Positions 45,061 to 53,585 are shown, counted from the first letter of the stretch. The stretch is 64,000 nt of DNA from Paraburkholderia bannensis NBRC 103871 (GCF_000685015.1 NZ_BAYA01000026.1:1-64000), one strand, 5' to 3'. Made by a program: numbers and translations. Notes: generated by a model not told the origin, from the sequence alone.

Positions 45061-45066
45061 CAGCCG

Positions 45067-45095
45067 ACTATAGCCGGATTCCGGCGATAGCGCAA
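45067..45095 (-). promoter_or_regulatory. Putative leuA promoter giving a leaderless transcript
   Basis: On the minus strand TTGCGC (45090-45095), a 17-bp spacer and TATAGT (45067-45072). The -10 box matches five of six bases and the -35 only its TTG. The first base of the leader ATG (45060) is 7 nt beyond the -10 box, the normal position of a transcription start. Confidence 0.5.
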
Positions 45096-45121
45096 TCCGA
45101 ACGCGCGCGATCTGAAAGCGC

Positions 45122-45157
45122 CAAAAACAAAAAGGGCCGCGCTCGCGCGCAGCCCTT
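45122..45157 (-). terminator. Intrinsic terminator after pssA
   Basis: Arms AAGGGCTGCGCG and CGCGGCCCTT pair (one mismatch) on the minus strand and are followed by TTTGTTTTTGG, 24 bp after the pssA stop. It separates pssA from leuA. Confidence 0.85.
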
Positions 45158-45180
45158 CTGGATCCAGCAACTCTAATGTT

Positions 45181-46056
45181 CTACCGCTCTCTTGGCGACG
45201 AGCGCGCCGGGTTATGGCGCCCGCGCACCGACTGCCAGCCCCAGAACACATAGCCCGACAGGCCATAGAGCACGAACAGGCCGAACAGCATCAGCGGCGG
45301 ATCGGACGACACCAGCACGAACGCCACGACCACCAGCAGCGTGGCCGCGAACGGCACGCGATGGCGCACGTCGAGCGCCTTGCCGCTGTAGAACGGCGCG
45401 TTCGACACCATCGTCACGCCCGCGTAGATGGTCAGCACGAAGGCGACCCACGGCAGCCACGACAGCTTGACCGGCACGCGGTTATCGGTGGCGAGCCACA
45501 CGAAACCAGCGATCAGCGCGGCCGCGGCCGGGCTAGGCAGGCCCTGGAAGAAGCGCTTGTCCACCGAACCGATGTTGGTGTTAAAGCGCGCGAGCCGCAG
45601 CGCGGCGCCCGAGCAGTAGACGAAGGCCGCGAGCCAGCCCCAGCGCCCAAGATCCTTGAGCACCCACTCGTACATCACGAGCGCAGGCGCGACGCCGAAC
45701 GACACCATGTCCGACAGACTGTCGAACTGCTCGCCGAACGCGCTCTGCGAGTGCGTCATGCGCGCCACGCGTCCGTCCATGCCGTCGAGCACCATCGCCA
45801 CGAAAATGGCGATGGCCGCCACTTCGAAGCGCACATTCATGGCCTGCACGACCGCGAAGAAGCCGCAGAACAGCGCAGCCGTGGTGAACGCGTTGGGCAG
45901 CAGATAAATGCCGCGCTTCTTCAGGAATTCCTGGCGGGCGGCACGGCGGCTCGCCGCTGGGCCCACCGATTCCTGCATGGCCTTGTTGCGGCGGAACGGC
46001 CGCGGCAGCGGCGCGTTGCCGGGATTACGGGGTCGACGCGGTTTGAGTCCGGCCAT
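45181..46056 (-). CDS. pssA: CDP-diacylglycerol-serine O-phosphatidyltransferase
   Basis: A 291-residue integral membrane enzyme making phosphatidylserine from CDP-diacylglycerol and serine. The CDP-alcohol phosphotransferase signature D-x2-DG-x2-AR-x8-G-x3-D-x3-D is complete: D91, D94, G95, A98, R99, G108, D112 and D116. About eight hydrophobic segments follow a basic, disordered N-terminus (1-40). It lies 11 bp after psd, so the two consecutive steps of phosphatidylethanolamine synthesis are co-transcribed. Confidence 0.95.
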   Translation of the reverse strand: MAGLKPRRPRNPGNAPLPRPFRRNKAMQESVGPAASRRAARQEFLKKRGIYLLPNAFTTAALFCGFFAVVQAMNVRFEVAAIAIFVAMVLDGMDGRVARMTHSQSAFGEQFDSLSDMVSFGVAPALVMYEWVLKDLGRWGWLAAFVYCSGAALRLARFNTNIGSVDKRFFQGLPSPAAAALIAGFVWLATDNRVPVKLSWLPWVAFVLTIYAGVTMVSNAPFYSGKALDVRHRVPFAATLLVVVAFVLVSSDPPLMLFGLFVLYGLSGYVFWGWQSVRGRHNPARSSPRER

Positions 46057-46067
46057 CGCTACCCTCC

Positions 46068-46721
46068 TTATGCCGATTGGGTCGGCAGTTCAGCAAGGAT
46101 CGTCGACGAGGCGGACACCTTCTCGCCGATCGACACGCGCGGACGGCTGCCCACCGGCAGGTACACGTCGACGCGCGAGCCGAAACGGATGAAGCCATAG
46201 CGCTGGCCGCGCGAGAGCGGCTCGCCTGCGCGCACATAGCAAAGAATGCGGCGCGCGATCAGGCCCGCGATCTGCACGGAGGTCACGGTCGTGCCGTCGG
46301 CCATCGTGAGCACCACGGCGTTGCGCTCGTTCTCGGTCGACGCTTTGTCGATGGCGGCGTTCAGGTACGCGCCCGGGAAGTACTCGACCTTGGCGACGGC
46401 GCCGTCCACCGGCGAGCGTTGCGAATGGACGTTGAAGACGTTCATGAACACGCTGATCTTCAGCGCTTCACGGTTGGCATACGGGTCGTGCGCGGTTTCG
46501 ACTGCAACGATGCGGCCATCGGCCGGGCACAGCACGGCATTGGCCTGGGTCGGAATCGGGCGCGGCGGATCGCGGAAGAATTGAACGACGAAGATCGTGA
46601 TGAGCCAGAACGGCCATGCGAGCCCGAAGCCTGCGACCGCATGGATCAAGAGCGTGACGACGGCCGCAATGGCGATGAACGGCCAGCCTTCGCGCGCGAT
46701 GATCGGATGGGGGTAATTCAT
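46068..46721 (-). CDS. psd: Phosphatidylserine decarboxylase (proenzyme, short type)
   Basis: A 217-residue membrane-anchored pyruvoyl enzyme that decarboxylates phosphatidylserine to phosphatidylethanolamine. Two hydrophobic N-terminal helices (about 12-45) are followed by the catalytic domain with FRDPPRPIP, CPADGRIV, FNVHSQRSPVDG and the self-cleavage site G181-S182 in IRFGSRVD. Cleavage there yields the pyruvoyl cofactor on the small subunit. This is the short (Psd type II/archaeal-like) form rather than the enterobacterial one. Upstream of pssA. Confidence 0.95.
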   Translation of the reverse strand: MNYPHPIIAREGWPFIAIAAVVTLLIHAVAGFGLAWPFWLITIFVVQFFRDPPRPIPTQANAVLCPADGRIVAVETAHDPYANREALKISVFMNVFNVHSQRSPVDGAVAKVEYFPGAYLNAAIDKASTENERNAVVLTMADGTTVTSVQIAGLIARRILCYVRAGEPLSRGQRYGFIRFGSRVDVYLPVGSRPRVSIGEKVSASSTILAELPTQSA

Positions 46722-46757
46722 AGTGGCTTCGCTGTTATTTTAAAAACCGTAGCATAG

Positions 46758-46797
46758 CAAAAGCCGCCCAGGCATCATCGCACCTGGGCGGCTTTTG
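46758..46797 (-). terminator. Intrinsic terminator after ilvC
   Basis: A perfect 15-bp inverted repeat (46758-46772 with 46783-46797; CAAAAGCCGCCCAGG arm) with a 10-nt loop and a short T run on both strands. It lies between the ilvC stop and psd, so psd needs its own promoter or readthrough. Confidence 0.88.
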
Positions 46798-46877
46798 TTG
46801 AGTCTGAGTCGGGTACGACGGCTGCGCAGCCATCAAAACCGCGCAGCCGACCGGACTTGAAGTCCTGACCCGTCAGA

Positions 46878-47894
46878 TTAGTTCTTCGACTGGTCGACCA
46901 GCTTGTTTGCAGCGATCCACGGCATCATCGCGCGCAGCTTCGCACCGACCGTTTCGATCTGGTGCTCGGCGCCCAGGCGGCGGCGCGATTGCAGCGTCGG
47001 TGCGCCAGCCTTGTTTTCAAGGATGAAGCTCTTCGCGTATTCGCCGGTCTGGATGTCCTTCAGGACGTCCTTCATGACCTTCTTCGTCTCTGCCGTGACG
47101 ACGCGCGGGCCGGTCACGTACTCGCCGTATTCGGCGTTGTTCGAGATCGAGTAGTTCATGTTGGCGATGCCGCCTTCATAGATCAGGTCGACGATCAGCT
47201 TCAGTTCGTGCAGGCACTCGAAGTACGCCATTTCCGGCGCGTAACCTGCTTCGACCAGCGTTTCGAAGCCAGCCTTGATCAGCTCGACCGTACCGCCGCA
47301 CAGAACAGCCTGTTCGCCGAACAGGTCGGTTTCCGTTTCTTCGCGGAAGTTCGTTTCGATGATGCCGGCACGGCCGCCGCCGTTCGCTGCTGCGTACGAC
47401 AGGGCGATGTCACGTGCTGCGCCCGACTTGTCCTGGTGGACAGCGATCAGGTGGGGCACGCCGCCGCCTTGCGAGTACGTACCGCGAACCGTGTGGCCCG
47501 GCGCCTTCGGCGCGATCATGATGACGTCCAGGTCGGCACGCGGGATCACTGCGCCGTAGTGAACGTTGAAGCCGTGCGCGAATGCCAGCGCTGCGCCGTT
47601 CTTGATGTTCGCGTGAACTTCCTTCGCGTAGACATCGGCGATCTGCTCGTCGGGCAGGAGCATCATGACGACGTCGGCGGTCTTCACCGCATCGGCCACT
47701 TCCTTGACCGTCAGGCCGGCGTTCTCAGCCTTGCTCCACGATGCGCCGTTCTTGCGCAGACCGACCGTGACGTTCACGCCGCTGTCCTTCAGGTTCAGCG
47801 CGTGTGCGTGGCCTTGCGAGCCGTAACCGATGATCGTGACCTGCTTGCCCTTGATGAGGGAGAGATCGGCGTCCTTGTCGTAGAAAACTTTCAT
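46878..47894 (-). CDS. ilvC: Ketol-acid reductoisomerase (class I)
   Basis: A 338-residue NADP-dependent, Mg-requiring enzyme converting acetolactate or acetohydroxybutyrate to dihydroxy acids. The Rossmann motif GYGSQGHAHALNL and the C-terminal knotted domain (ETDLFGEQAVLCGG, EAGYAPEMAYFECLHELKLI) are intact. Length is typical for the short class I form. Third gene of the ilvB-ilvN-ilvC set. Confidence 0.98.
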   Translation of the reverse strand: MKVFYDKDADLSLIKGKQVTIIGYGSQGHAHALNLKDSGVNVTVGLRKNGASWSKAENAGLTVKEVADAVKTADVVMMLLPDEQIADVYAKEVHANIKNGAALAFAHGFNVHYGAVIPRADLDVIMIAPKAPGHTVRGTYSQGGGVPHLIAVHQDKSGAARDIALSYAAANGGGRAGIIETNFREETETDLFGEQAVLCGGTVELIKAGFETLVEAGYAPEMAYFECLHELKLIVDLIYEGGIANMNYSISNNAEYGEYVTGPRVVTAETKKVMKDVLKDIQTGEYAKSFILENKAGAPTLQSRRRLGAEHQIETVGAKLRAMMPWIAANKLVDQSKN

Positions 47895-48018
47895 GTTGGT
47901 TCCTTGGCGAGAGTCTGGTGAATTTCGGTACTGCTATTAGCTTTTGCTGCGCCGGATGCGGCGCGTTCAACACGCACGCACCCGGTCAAGTTCCGGTGCA
48001 AGATCGACTGTGGTCGGG

Positions 48019-48510
48019 TCACACCTTCAGAATGCGCTCTCCGCGCCCGATGCCCGAGCCGCCCGTCCGGACGGTTTCGAGAATCGCGGTTGCGTCGATC
48101 GCTTCGATGAATGCGTCGAGCTTGTCGCTCGCGCCCGTCAGTTCGATCGTGTAGGTCTTTTCGGTGACGTCGATGATGCGGCCGCGGAAAATGTCCGCCA
48201 TCCGCTTCATCTCTTCACGTTCCTTGCCGACCGCCCTTACCTTGATCAGCATTAGCTCGCGCTCGATGTGGGCGCCCTCGGTAAGGTCGACCACTTTCAC
48301 CACCTCGATCAGGCGGTTCAGATGCTTCGTGATCTGTTCGATCACGTCGTCCGAGCCAATGGAAACGATGGTCATGCGCGACAGCGAACGGTCTTCGGTC
48401 GGCGCCACCGTCAAGGTTTCAATGTTGTAGCCGCGTGCGGAGAACAGACCGACCACGCGCGACAGCGCGCCCGGCTCGTTTTCCAGCAGAACGGAAATGA
48501 TGTGTCTCAT
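48019..48510 (-). CDS. ilvN: Acetolactate synthase small (regulatory) subunit
   Basis: A 163-residue IlvN/IlvH-type protein. The N-terminal ACT domain (MRHIISVLLENEPGALSRVVGLFSARGYN region, about 1-75) binds valine for feedback inhibition and activates the large subunit; a second ferredoxin-like domain follows. It sits 115 bp after ilvB and 124 bp before ilvC. Confidence 0.96.
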   Translation of the reverse strand: MRHIISVLLENEPGALSRVVGLFSARGYNIETLTVAPTEDRSLSRMTIVSIGSDDVIEQITKHLNRLIEVVKVVDLTEGAHIERELMLIKVRAVGKEREEMKRMADIFRGRIIDVTEKTYTIELTGASDKLDAFIEAIDATAILETVRTGGSGIGRGERILKV

Positions 48511-48625
48511 GATGTGATCCGCGATTTATCCAGTTTGACGAGGTGGCCGCCCTCCCCCGCGAACTCGCGCGCCCTTTGTGTGGACGCGCGCCGCGCGAGG
48601 TCGGAGCGGCACCTTTCGAATACCG

Positions 48626-50407
48626 TTACAGGTCTTCCGAGCCGAGCAGCATCTCGGTGATGCCCTTGCCGGCCTGAACCATCGGCCAGACGTTTTCGGA
48701 AGGGTCGGTCTGGAAATCGAGGAACACCGTGCGGTCCTTCAAACGCAGCGCTTCCTTGAGCGCCGGTTCGACGTCCGCCGTCTTTTCGATCCGCATGCCG
48801 ACGTGGCCAAACGCTTCGGCGAGCTTCACGAAGTCAGGCAGCGCATCCATGTACGAATGCGAATAGCGCTTGCTGTATTCGATCTGCTGCCACTGGCGAA
48901 CCATGCCGAGGTAGCGGTTATTCAGCGAAATGATCTTCACGGGCGTGTCGTACTGCTTGCAGGTCGACAGCTCCTGAATGCACATCTGGATCGAGCCTTC
49001 GCCCGTGATGCACAGCACGTCGTCGTCCGGGTGCGCCATCTTCACGCCCATCGCCGCCGGCAGGCCGAAGCCCATCGTGCCGAGACCACCGGAGTTGATC
49101 CAGCGACGCGGCTGGTTGAAGCGGTAGAACTGCGCGGCCCACATCTGGTGCTGGCCGACGTCCGAACACACGAAGGCGTTGCCGCCCGTGAGTTCCCACG
49201 CCTTTTCCACCACGTACTGCGGCTTGATGATTTCGCTCGAACGGTCGAACTTCAGGCAGTTCTTTTCACGCCAGCCTTCGATGTCCTTCCACCAGTCGGC
49301 CAGTGCCGCCGTGTCGGGGCCGTGTTCGGCGTGCTGAAGCTGCTCGATGAGCTCCTTGAGCACTTCCTTGACGTCGCCGACGATGGGGATATCGACCTTC
49401 ACGCGCTTCGAGATCGACGACGGGTCGATGTCGATGTGAATGATCTTGCGCGGACGGGAAGCGAAGTGGGCCGGGTCGCCGATCACACGGTCGTCGAAGC
49501 GCGCACCGATCGCGATCAGCACGTCGCAGTGCTGCATCGCCATATTGGCTTCGTAGGTGCCGTGCATGCCGAGCATGCCGAGGAACTTGCGGTCGCTTGC
49601 GCGATAGCCGCCCAGACCCATCAGCGTGTTCGTGACCGGGTAGCCGAGCAGATCGGCGAACTGGTTCAGTTCGCGCGACGCATCCGCGAGGATGATGCCG
49701 CCGCCGGTGTAGATATACGGACGCTTGGCCGAGAGGAGCAGCGACACCGCCTTGCGGATCTGCCCCGAGTGGCCCTTGGTGACCGGGTTGTAGGAACGCA
49801 GCGTGACGTTCTTCACCGGTTCATACGCGCACGGCGTCTTCGACACGTCCTTCGGAATGTCGATCAGCACGGGGCCGGGACGGCCGGTGCGCGCAATGTA
49901 GAAAGCTTTCTTGACGGTAGCGGCGAGATCGCGCACGTCCTTCACGAGGAAGTTGTGCTTCACGCAGGGACGCGTGATGCCGACCGTGTCGCACTCCTGG
50001 AAGGCGTCTTGACCAATCGCGGCGGTAGGCACCTGGCCGCTGATGATCACCATCGGGATCGAGTCCATATAGGCCGTCGCGATGCCCGTCACCGCATTGG
50101 TGACGCCAGGCCCCGAGGTCACGAGACACACGCCGACATTACCGGTCGAACGCGCGTAGGCGTCGGCCGCATGAACGGCTGCCTGTTCGTGGCGCACGAG
50201 AACGTGCTGGATCTTGTCCTGCTTGTACAGCTCGTCGTAGATGTAAAGTACCGAGCCGCCGGGGTAACCCCAAATGAATTCGACCTGCTCGTCGGCGAGC
50301 GCCTTCATCAGCACAGTTCCGCCGATGGATTGGGTGTTGCCTTGAGGGTCAGATTCTTGCGAAGAGGGGACCGACGTGGAGAATTCCGCGCTGGGCATAT
50401 TCATCAT
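48626..50407 (-). CDS. ilvB: Acetolactate synthase large (catalytic) subunit
   Basis: A 593-residue thiamine-diphosphate enzyme forming acetolactate or acetohydroxybutyrate. GYPGGSVLYIYDEL and VRHEQAAVHAADAYAR mark the N-terminal domain with the catalytic glutamate. The C-terminal TPP domain has ITGEGSIQMCIQEL and NNRYLGMVRQWQ. Three in-frame ATGs (50407, 50404, 50398) follow AAAGGTGA. The first overlaps the stop of an upstream ORF as ATGA, while the third has the best spacing, so the exact start is uncertain. First gene of ilvBNC. Confidence 0.95.
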   Translation of the reverse strand: MMNMPSAEFSTSVPSSQESDPQGNTQSIGGTVLMKALADEQVEFIWGYPGGSVLYIYDELYKQDKIQHVLVRHEQAAVHAADAYARSTGNVGVCLVTSGPGVTNAVTGIATAYMDSIPMVIISGQVPTAAIGQDAFQECDTVGITRPCVKHNFLVKDVRDLAATVKKAFYIARTGRPGPVLIDIPKDVSKTPCAYEPVKNVTLRSYNPVTKGHSGQIRKAVSLLLSAKRPYIYTGGGIILADASRELNQFADLLGYPVTNTLMGLGGYRASDRKFLGMLGMHGTYEANMAMQHCDVLIAIGARFDDRVIGDPAHFASRPRKIIHIDIDPSSISKRVKVDIPIVGDVKEVLKELIEQLQHAEHGPDTAALADWWKDIEGWREKNCLKFDRSSEIIKPQYVVEKAWELTGGNAFVCSDVGQHQMWAAQFYRFNQPRRWINSGGLGTMGFGLPAAMGVKMAHPDDDVLCITGEGSIQMCIQELSTCKQYDTPVKIISLNNRYLGMVRQWQQIEYSKRYSHSYMDALPDFVKLAEAFGHVGMRIEKTADVEPALKEALRLKDRTVFLDFQTDPSENVWPMVQAGKGITEMLLGSEDL

Positions 50408-50514
50408 TCACCTTTCGAATTTTCGGCAAAAAATTGATCGGGTGCTCTCTGCCGGGCTTGTGGCTCGGGTTCAAGCGGCGCGTCCAGTTGACAGATGAGC
50501 TTCTTGGGCCACAT
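50404..50514 (-). CDS. Possible upstream ORF in the ilvB leader (36 residues)
   Basis: An ORF starting MWPKKLICQL and ending ENSKGE whose TGA (50404-50406) overlaps the first ATG of ilvB (50405-50407). It is not enriched in branched-chain residues in the way of a classical attenuator peptide, and no ribosome site precedes its ATG. The exact stop/start overlap is its only support; it may be chance. Confidence 0.25.
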   Translation of the reverse strand: MWPKKLICQLDAPLEPEPQARQRAPDQFFAENSKGE

Positions 50515-50880
50515 CCGAATTGAGACAAGTCACTTATGTTGCGAACCGTCGAAGATAGCGGCTCGAAAGCATTCGGTCAAGCGCTTATTGTTCATTCGTC
50601 ACGCATCGGGAATAAACGTTGCGTGAGCGACGAATTGACGGCGATCCACTGCAGATCCGCCTGCAGACCACTTGCGAACCGGGCAGACGATCAGGCAATT
50701 GAAAGACTCCAGCAACCTTCACACAAGCCCGCCGAAAGCAGCGCGTGCGATTCTTTCAGGGTTTAGCGCAAGCGTCTTGCCAGACAGCCACCCCGCTTGT
50801 GCGAAAATTTGCTAGGATCCGCCAGTTTTACGACATTTTTCGAACGATTACGCGTACGCTGGTGGCGGCGCCTGCAACGG
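50515..50880. other. Divergent promoter region between ilvB and the sigma factor gene
   Basis: A 366-bp stretch of lower GC than its surroundings with no convincing gene. On the plus strand an extended -10-like TGCTAGGAT (50810-50818) lies 62 bp before the sigma-factor ATG, without a good -35 element. The ilvB promoter should lie on the other strand but was not identified. Confidence 0.45.
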
Positions 50881-51444
50881 ATGGCATCAGACAAGGAACT
50901 CGCCGATTTTCTGGCGGGCGTCGAAAGACGCGCGTTCAAGCAGACGGTCTACGCCGTGCGCGACGACGACGCGTCGCTCGATATCGTGCAGGACGCGATG
51001 ATCAAGCTCGCGGAAAAATACGGAGACCGCCCGCCCGCCGAACTCCCCCTGCTCTTCCAGCGTATCTTGCAGAACACGATGCACGACTATTTCCGTCGGC
51101 AGAAGGTTCGCAATACGTGGGTGAGCCTTTTCTCGTCCCTCGGCGGCGCCGACGACGATGAGTTCGACATCCTCGAAACTTTCGAGTCCGAGTCGGGTTC
51201 GCCCGGCGTCGAGAGCAGCGAACAGCAATTCGAGCGTGAACAGGTCCTCAAGCTGATCGAAGAAGAAATCCAGAAATTACCGGCACGTCAACGGGAGGCG
51301 TTTCTGATGCGTTACTGGGAAGATATGGATGTCGCCGAAACCGCCGCCGCCATGGGCTGCTCCGAAGGTAGCGTGAAAACGCACTGTTCGCGGGCCACGC
51401 ACACGCTGGCTCAGGCGCTCAAGGCTAAAGGAATCACGCTATGA
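50881..51444 (+). CDS. RNA polymerase ECF-type sigma factor
   Basis: A 187-residue two-domain (sigma-2, sigma-4) alternative sigma factor. Region 2 lies in 10-90 (DDDASLDIVQDAMIKLAEKYGD, then NTMHDYFRRQKVRN). An acidic linker follows (about 98-125) and region 4 ends the protein with PARQREAFLMRYWEDMDVAETAAAMGCSEGSVKTH. The start at 50881 (MASDKELADFL) is preferred over 50797 by family resemblance, although its ribosome site is weak. Its stop overlaps the ATG of the DUF3619 gene (ATGA), so a membrane partner is made with it. Regulon unknown. Confidence 0.88.
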   Translation: MASDKELADFLAGVERRAFKQTVYAVRDDDASLDIVQDAMIKLAEKYGDRPPAELPLLFQRILQNTMHDYFRRQKVRNTWVSLFSSLGGADDDEFDILETFESESGSPGVESSEQQFEREQVLKLIEEEIQKLPARQREAFLMRYWEDMDVAETAAAMGCSEGSVKTHCSRATHTLAQALKAKGITL

Positions 51445-51872
51445 GCTCCGCTCTCGAAAACAAAGAATTAGAGTTCGTGCAGGGGATGCGCCGCGCGCTC
51501 GACGAGAGCGCGGCCAGCCTGCCGTCCGCCACCACTGCCCGCCTCACTGCCGCCCGCAAGGCCGCGCTCGCCCGCAAGAAGGCCGAGCCGGTGCTCGTGC
51601 GCGTGCCGTCGCTGGCTGCAGCGGGTGCCGGCGCGGGCATGGCTGCGCTGCCCGGCGGCCTGCCGCAGCGCCGCCGCTCGGCGCTTGCACGCTTCGCGCT
51701 GGCCTGGCCGCTGGCCGCGCTGGTCGCGGGCCTGTTCGCGATCGCCTATTTCGAAGACCAACAACGGACCGCAGAACTTGCCGATATCGACGCGGCCATG
51801 CTGAGCGACGACCTGCCGCTCACGGCCTATCTCGATCACGGCTTCAATGCGTACCTGACGCGCGCGCACTAA
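51441..51872 (+). CDS. DUF3619 family membrane protein, candidate anti-sigma factor
   Basis: A 143-residue protein with a basic cytoplasmic N-terminal part (1-83), one transmembrane helix (about 84-104, FALAWPLAALVAGLFAIAYF) and a short acidic periplasmic tail. DUF3619 has no proven function that I know of. The topology, size and ATGA overlap with an ECF sigma gene are those of a single-pass anti-sigma factor, although no zinc-binding HxxxCxxC motif is present. Family sure; role inferred. Confidence 0.85.
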   Translation: MSSALENKELEFVQGMRRALDESAASLPSATTARLTAARKAALARKKAEPVLVRVPSLAAAGAGAGMAALPGGLPQRRRSALARFALAWPLAALVAGLFAIAYFEDQQRTAELADIDAAMLSDDLPLTAYLDHGFNAYLTRAH

Positions 51873-51891
51873 TAAGCGGGGGATTGACGGG

Positions 51892-52728
51892 GTGAGTTAC
51901 AAGCGCGGCCTGGCCGTTGTCATCGGATGCGTGGTCACGGCTTTGGTGTCGTATGCGGCGACGTATCCGCGCTTTCACCCCGAGGCTTCCGCCCCGGAAT
52001 CGGCGCTTTCGCCTGCCACGCAGGCCCAGGGCCAGCCATCGGCGTCCGACGCCGCCACCTCTGTGGCGGCCGTGCCCGCAGCGCCGGCCGACGAGAATTC
52101 CGACAACCCGCTCTCCTGGTCGCGCCTGACCGACGCCCAGCGTGCCGCGCTCGCGCCGTTCTCCGGCGAATGGGACAAGTTCAGCGATGCGCGCAAGCGC
52201 AAATGGCTGCGCATCGCCGCGCGTTATCCGAAGATGACGCCCGATGTGCAAAAACGCCTGCAGGAGCGCATGACCGAATGGGTGCGCATGACGCCTGAGC
52301 AGCGCCGCGTCGCGCGCGAGAACTATCAGGTGTCGAAGGAGTTGCCGCCGCAGGCCCGCCAGCGCGCATGGAAGGCTTATCAGGAACTCTCCGAAGACCA
52401 GAAAGCCAAGCTTGCCGCGAGCGAACGCAAGCGCCGCACCGTCGTGAGCGCGCCGCCCAGCGGCAACAAGAGCGAAATCCGCGACATCGAACGCCTCGTG
52501 AACGAGCGCGAGCATCGCACCCGCGCGCGCACCGCCGCCGGGGGGGCTTCCGTGCCAGGCGGCACGTCCGCGCCTGCGGTGCCGGGTCAGTCCGGCACGT
52601 CGGGCCAGCTCGCCGAACCGCCTGCCACAGCCATGGCCGCCAGCATTCCGGCTGCCGGCAGTTTCGAACCGGCGATCCCGGTGCCGGTGTCGCCTTCGGA
52701 AGCGCCTGCCGCGTTCAAGGGCTCCTGA
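51892..52728 (+). CDS. DUF3106 domain protein, membrane-anchored
   Basis: A 278-residue protein with GTG start. An N-terminal hydrophobic segment (about 7-24) is a signal anchor. A Pro/Ala-rich stretch follows, then the DUF3106 domain (about 78-185), rich in repeated helices of the form WxxLTDAQRAALAPF and MTPEQRRVARENYQ with SELPPQARQ-like turns. The tail is Ala/Pro/Gly-rich. The helical repeat pattern resembles periplasmic stress chaperones of the CpxP/Spy kind, but that is only a likeness. Lies 19 bp after DUF3619 in the sigma-factor operon. Confidence 0.83.
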   Translation: MSYKRGLAVVIGCVVTALVSYAATYPRFHPEASAPESALSPATQAQGQPSASDAATSVAAVPAAPADENSDNPLSWSRLTDAQRAALAPFSGEWDKFSDARKRKWLRIAARYPKMTPDVQKRLQERMTEWVRMTPEQRRVARENYQVSKELPPQARQRAWKAYQELSEDQKAKLAASERKRRTVVSAPPSGNKSEIRDIERLVNEREHRTRARTAAGGASVPGGTSAPAVPGQSGTSGQLAEPPATAMAASIPAAGSFEPAIPVPVSPSEAPAAFKGS

Positions 52729-52827
52729 GCGCGCTCGCACTGCACGCACCGCTCAGGCCGCCTACGCCGCCCACGCTGCCCACGTTTTCCCGCGTTTCTG
52801 GCTGCCATCGTTCACGGTTATGCTGAC

Positions 52828-53421
52828 GTGTCTCGTCCACTTCGCGCCCCTGTGACCGAACACGCTACCGCTGCGCCCGCCGTCACCGCTGCGGACGTCT
52901 CCCATGACGTACCGCGCGCAATCGTATCGCCGCCCACTATCCGCCGACGCCTCGCCGCGCTCGTCTACGAGAGCGTGCTGCTGTTCGGCGTGGTGTTCCT
53001 CGCGGGCCTCGCGTTCAGCCTCGTCCTCCAGCAGCGCAACGGCTACACGTATCACCAGGCGATGGCCGCGTGGATTGCGTTCGTCGCGGGCGCGTACTTC
53101 GTCGGCTTCTGGCGTCACGGCGGCCAGACCCTGCCGATGAAGACCTGGCGTCTGCGCGTAGTCGGCCCGAACGGCCAGCCCCCCACGACCGGCCGCGCCA
53201 CGCTCAGATACTTCGCTGCCTGGCTCTGGTTCCTGCCGCCGCTCGCGCTGCATCCGCTGCTGCATCTCACCGTCCCGCATACGCTCGTGCTCGCCGCACT
53301 CTGGGTCGTGCTCTGGGCCGCCAGCGCCCGGTTAAGCCACGACCGCCAGTTTCCGCACGACCGGATCGCAGGGACGCGCATCGTTTCGGTGCTGCGCGCG
53401 GCGCATAAAACCGCACCGTAG
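52828..53421 (+). CDS. RDD family membrane protein
   Basis: A 197-residue inner-membrane protein with GTG start. After a hydrophilic N-terminus (1-38) the RDD domain begins with PPTIRRRLAALVYESVLLFGV and carries MKTWRLRVVGPNGQPPT between membrane helices; about four hydrophobic segments. RDD proteins are of mostly unknown function, some linked to ion transport. Gene lies 99 bp after DUF3106 on the same strand and is probably the fourth gene of the sigma-factor operon. Confidence 0.83.
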   Translation: MSRPLRAPVTEHATAAPAVTAADVSHDVPRAIVSPPTIRRRLAALVYESVLLFGVVFLAGLAFSLVLQQRNGYTYHQAMAAWIAFVAGAYFVGFWRHGGQTLPMKTWRLRVVGPNGQPPTTGRATLRYFAAWLWFLPPLALHPLLHLTVPHTLVLAALWVVLWAASARLSHDRQFPHDRIAGTRIVSVLRAAHKTAP

Positions 53422-53431
53422 TCGGCGCACC

Positions 53432-53449
53432 ACGTCATCAAAGCGTCAC
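53432..53449 (+). promoter_or_regulatory. Pho-box-like site 1
   Basis: ACGTCAT-CAAA-GCGTCAC: two GTCA half-sites 11 nt apart with an A-rich 4-nt spacer, as in the Pho box consensus CTGTCAT-N4-CTGTCAT. Nine of 14 consensus positions match. It lies 198 bp upstream of the PlcP-like gene. Confidence 0.35.
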
Positions 53450-53567
53450 GTCACGACACGTGAAATCGGCGCGCACCGGCATCGTCAGCCGCCCAGCCAG
53501 GCCCCGCGCGGCTGCGGCGGCAGCCGCTCCGCTCTAGCAAGGACTGCGTAACAAGACCTTCTTGTGA

Positions 53568-53585
53568 ATGTCACGGCGCCGTCAC
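53568..53585 (+). promoter_or_regulatory. Pho-box-like site 2
   Basis: ATGTCAC-GGCG-CCGTCAC: two GTCA half-sites exactly 11 nt apart, ten of 14 consensus positions matching, 62 bp upstream of the PlcP-like start codon. A PhoB dimer would bind such direct repeats. Found by eye; the match is partial. Confidence 0.4.
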
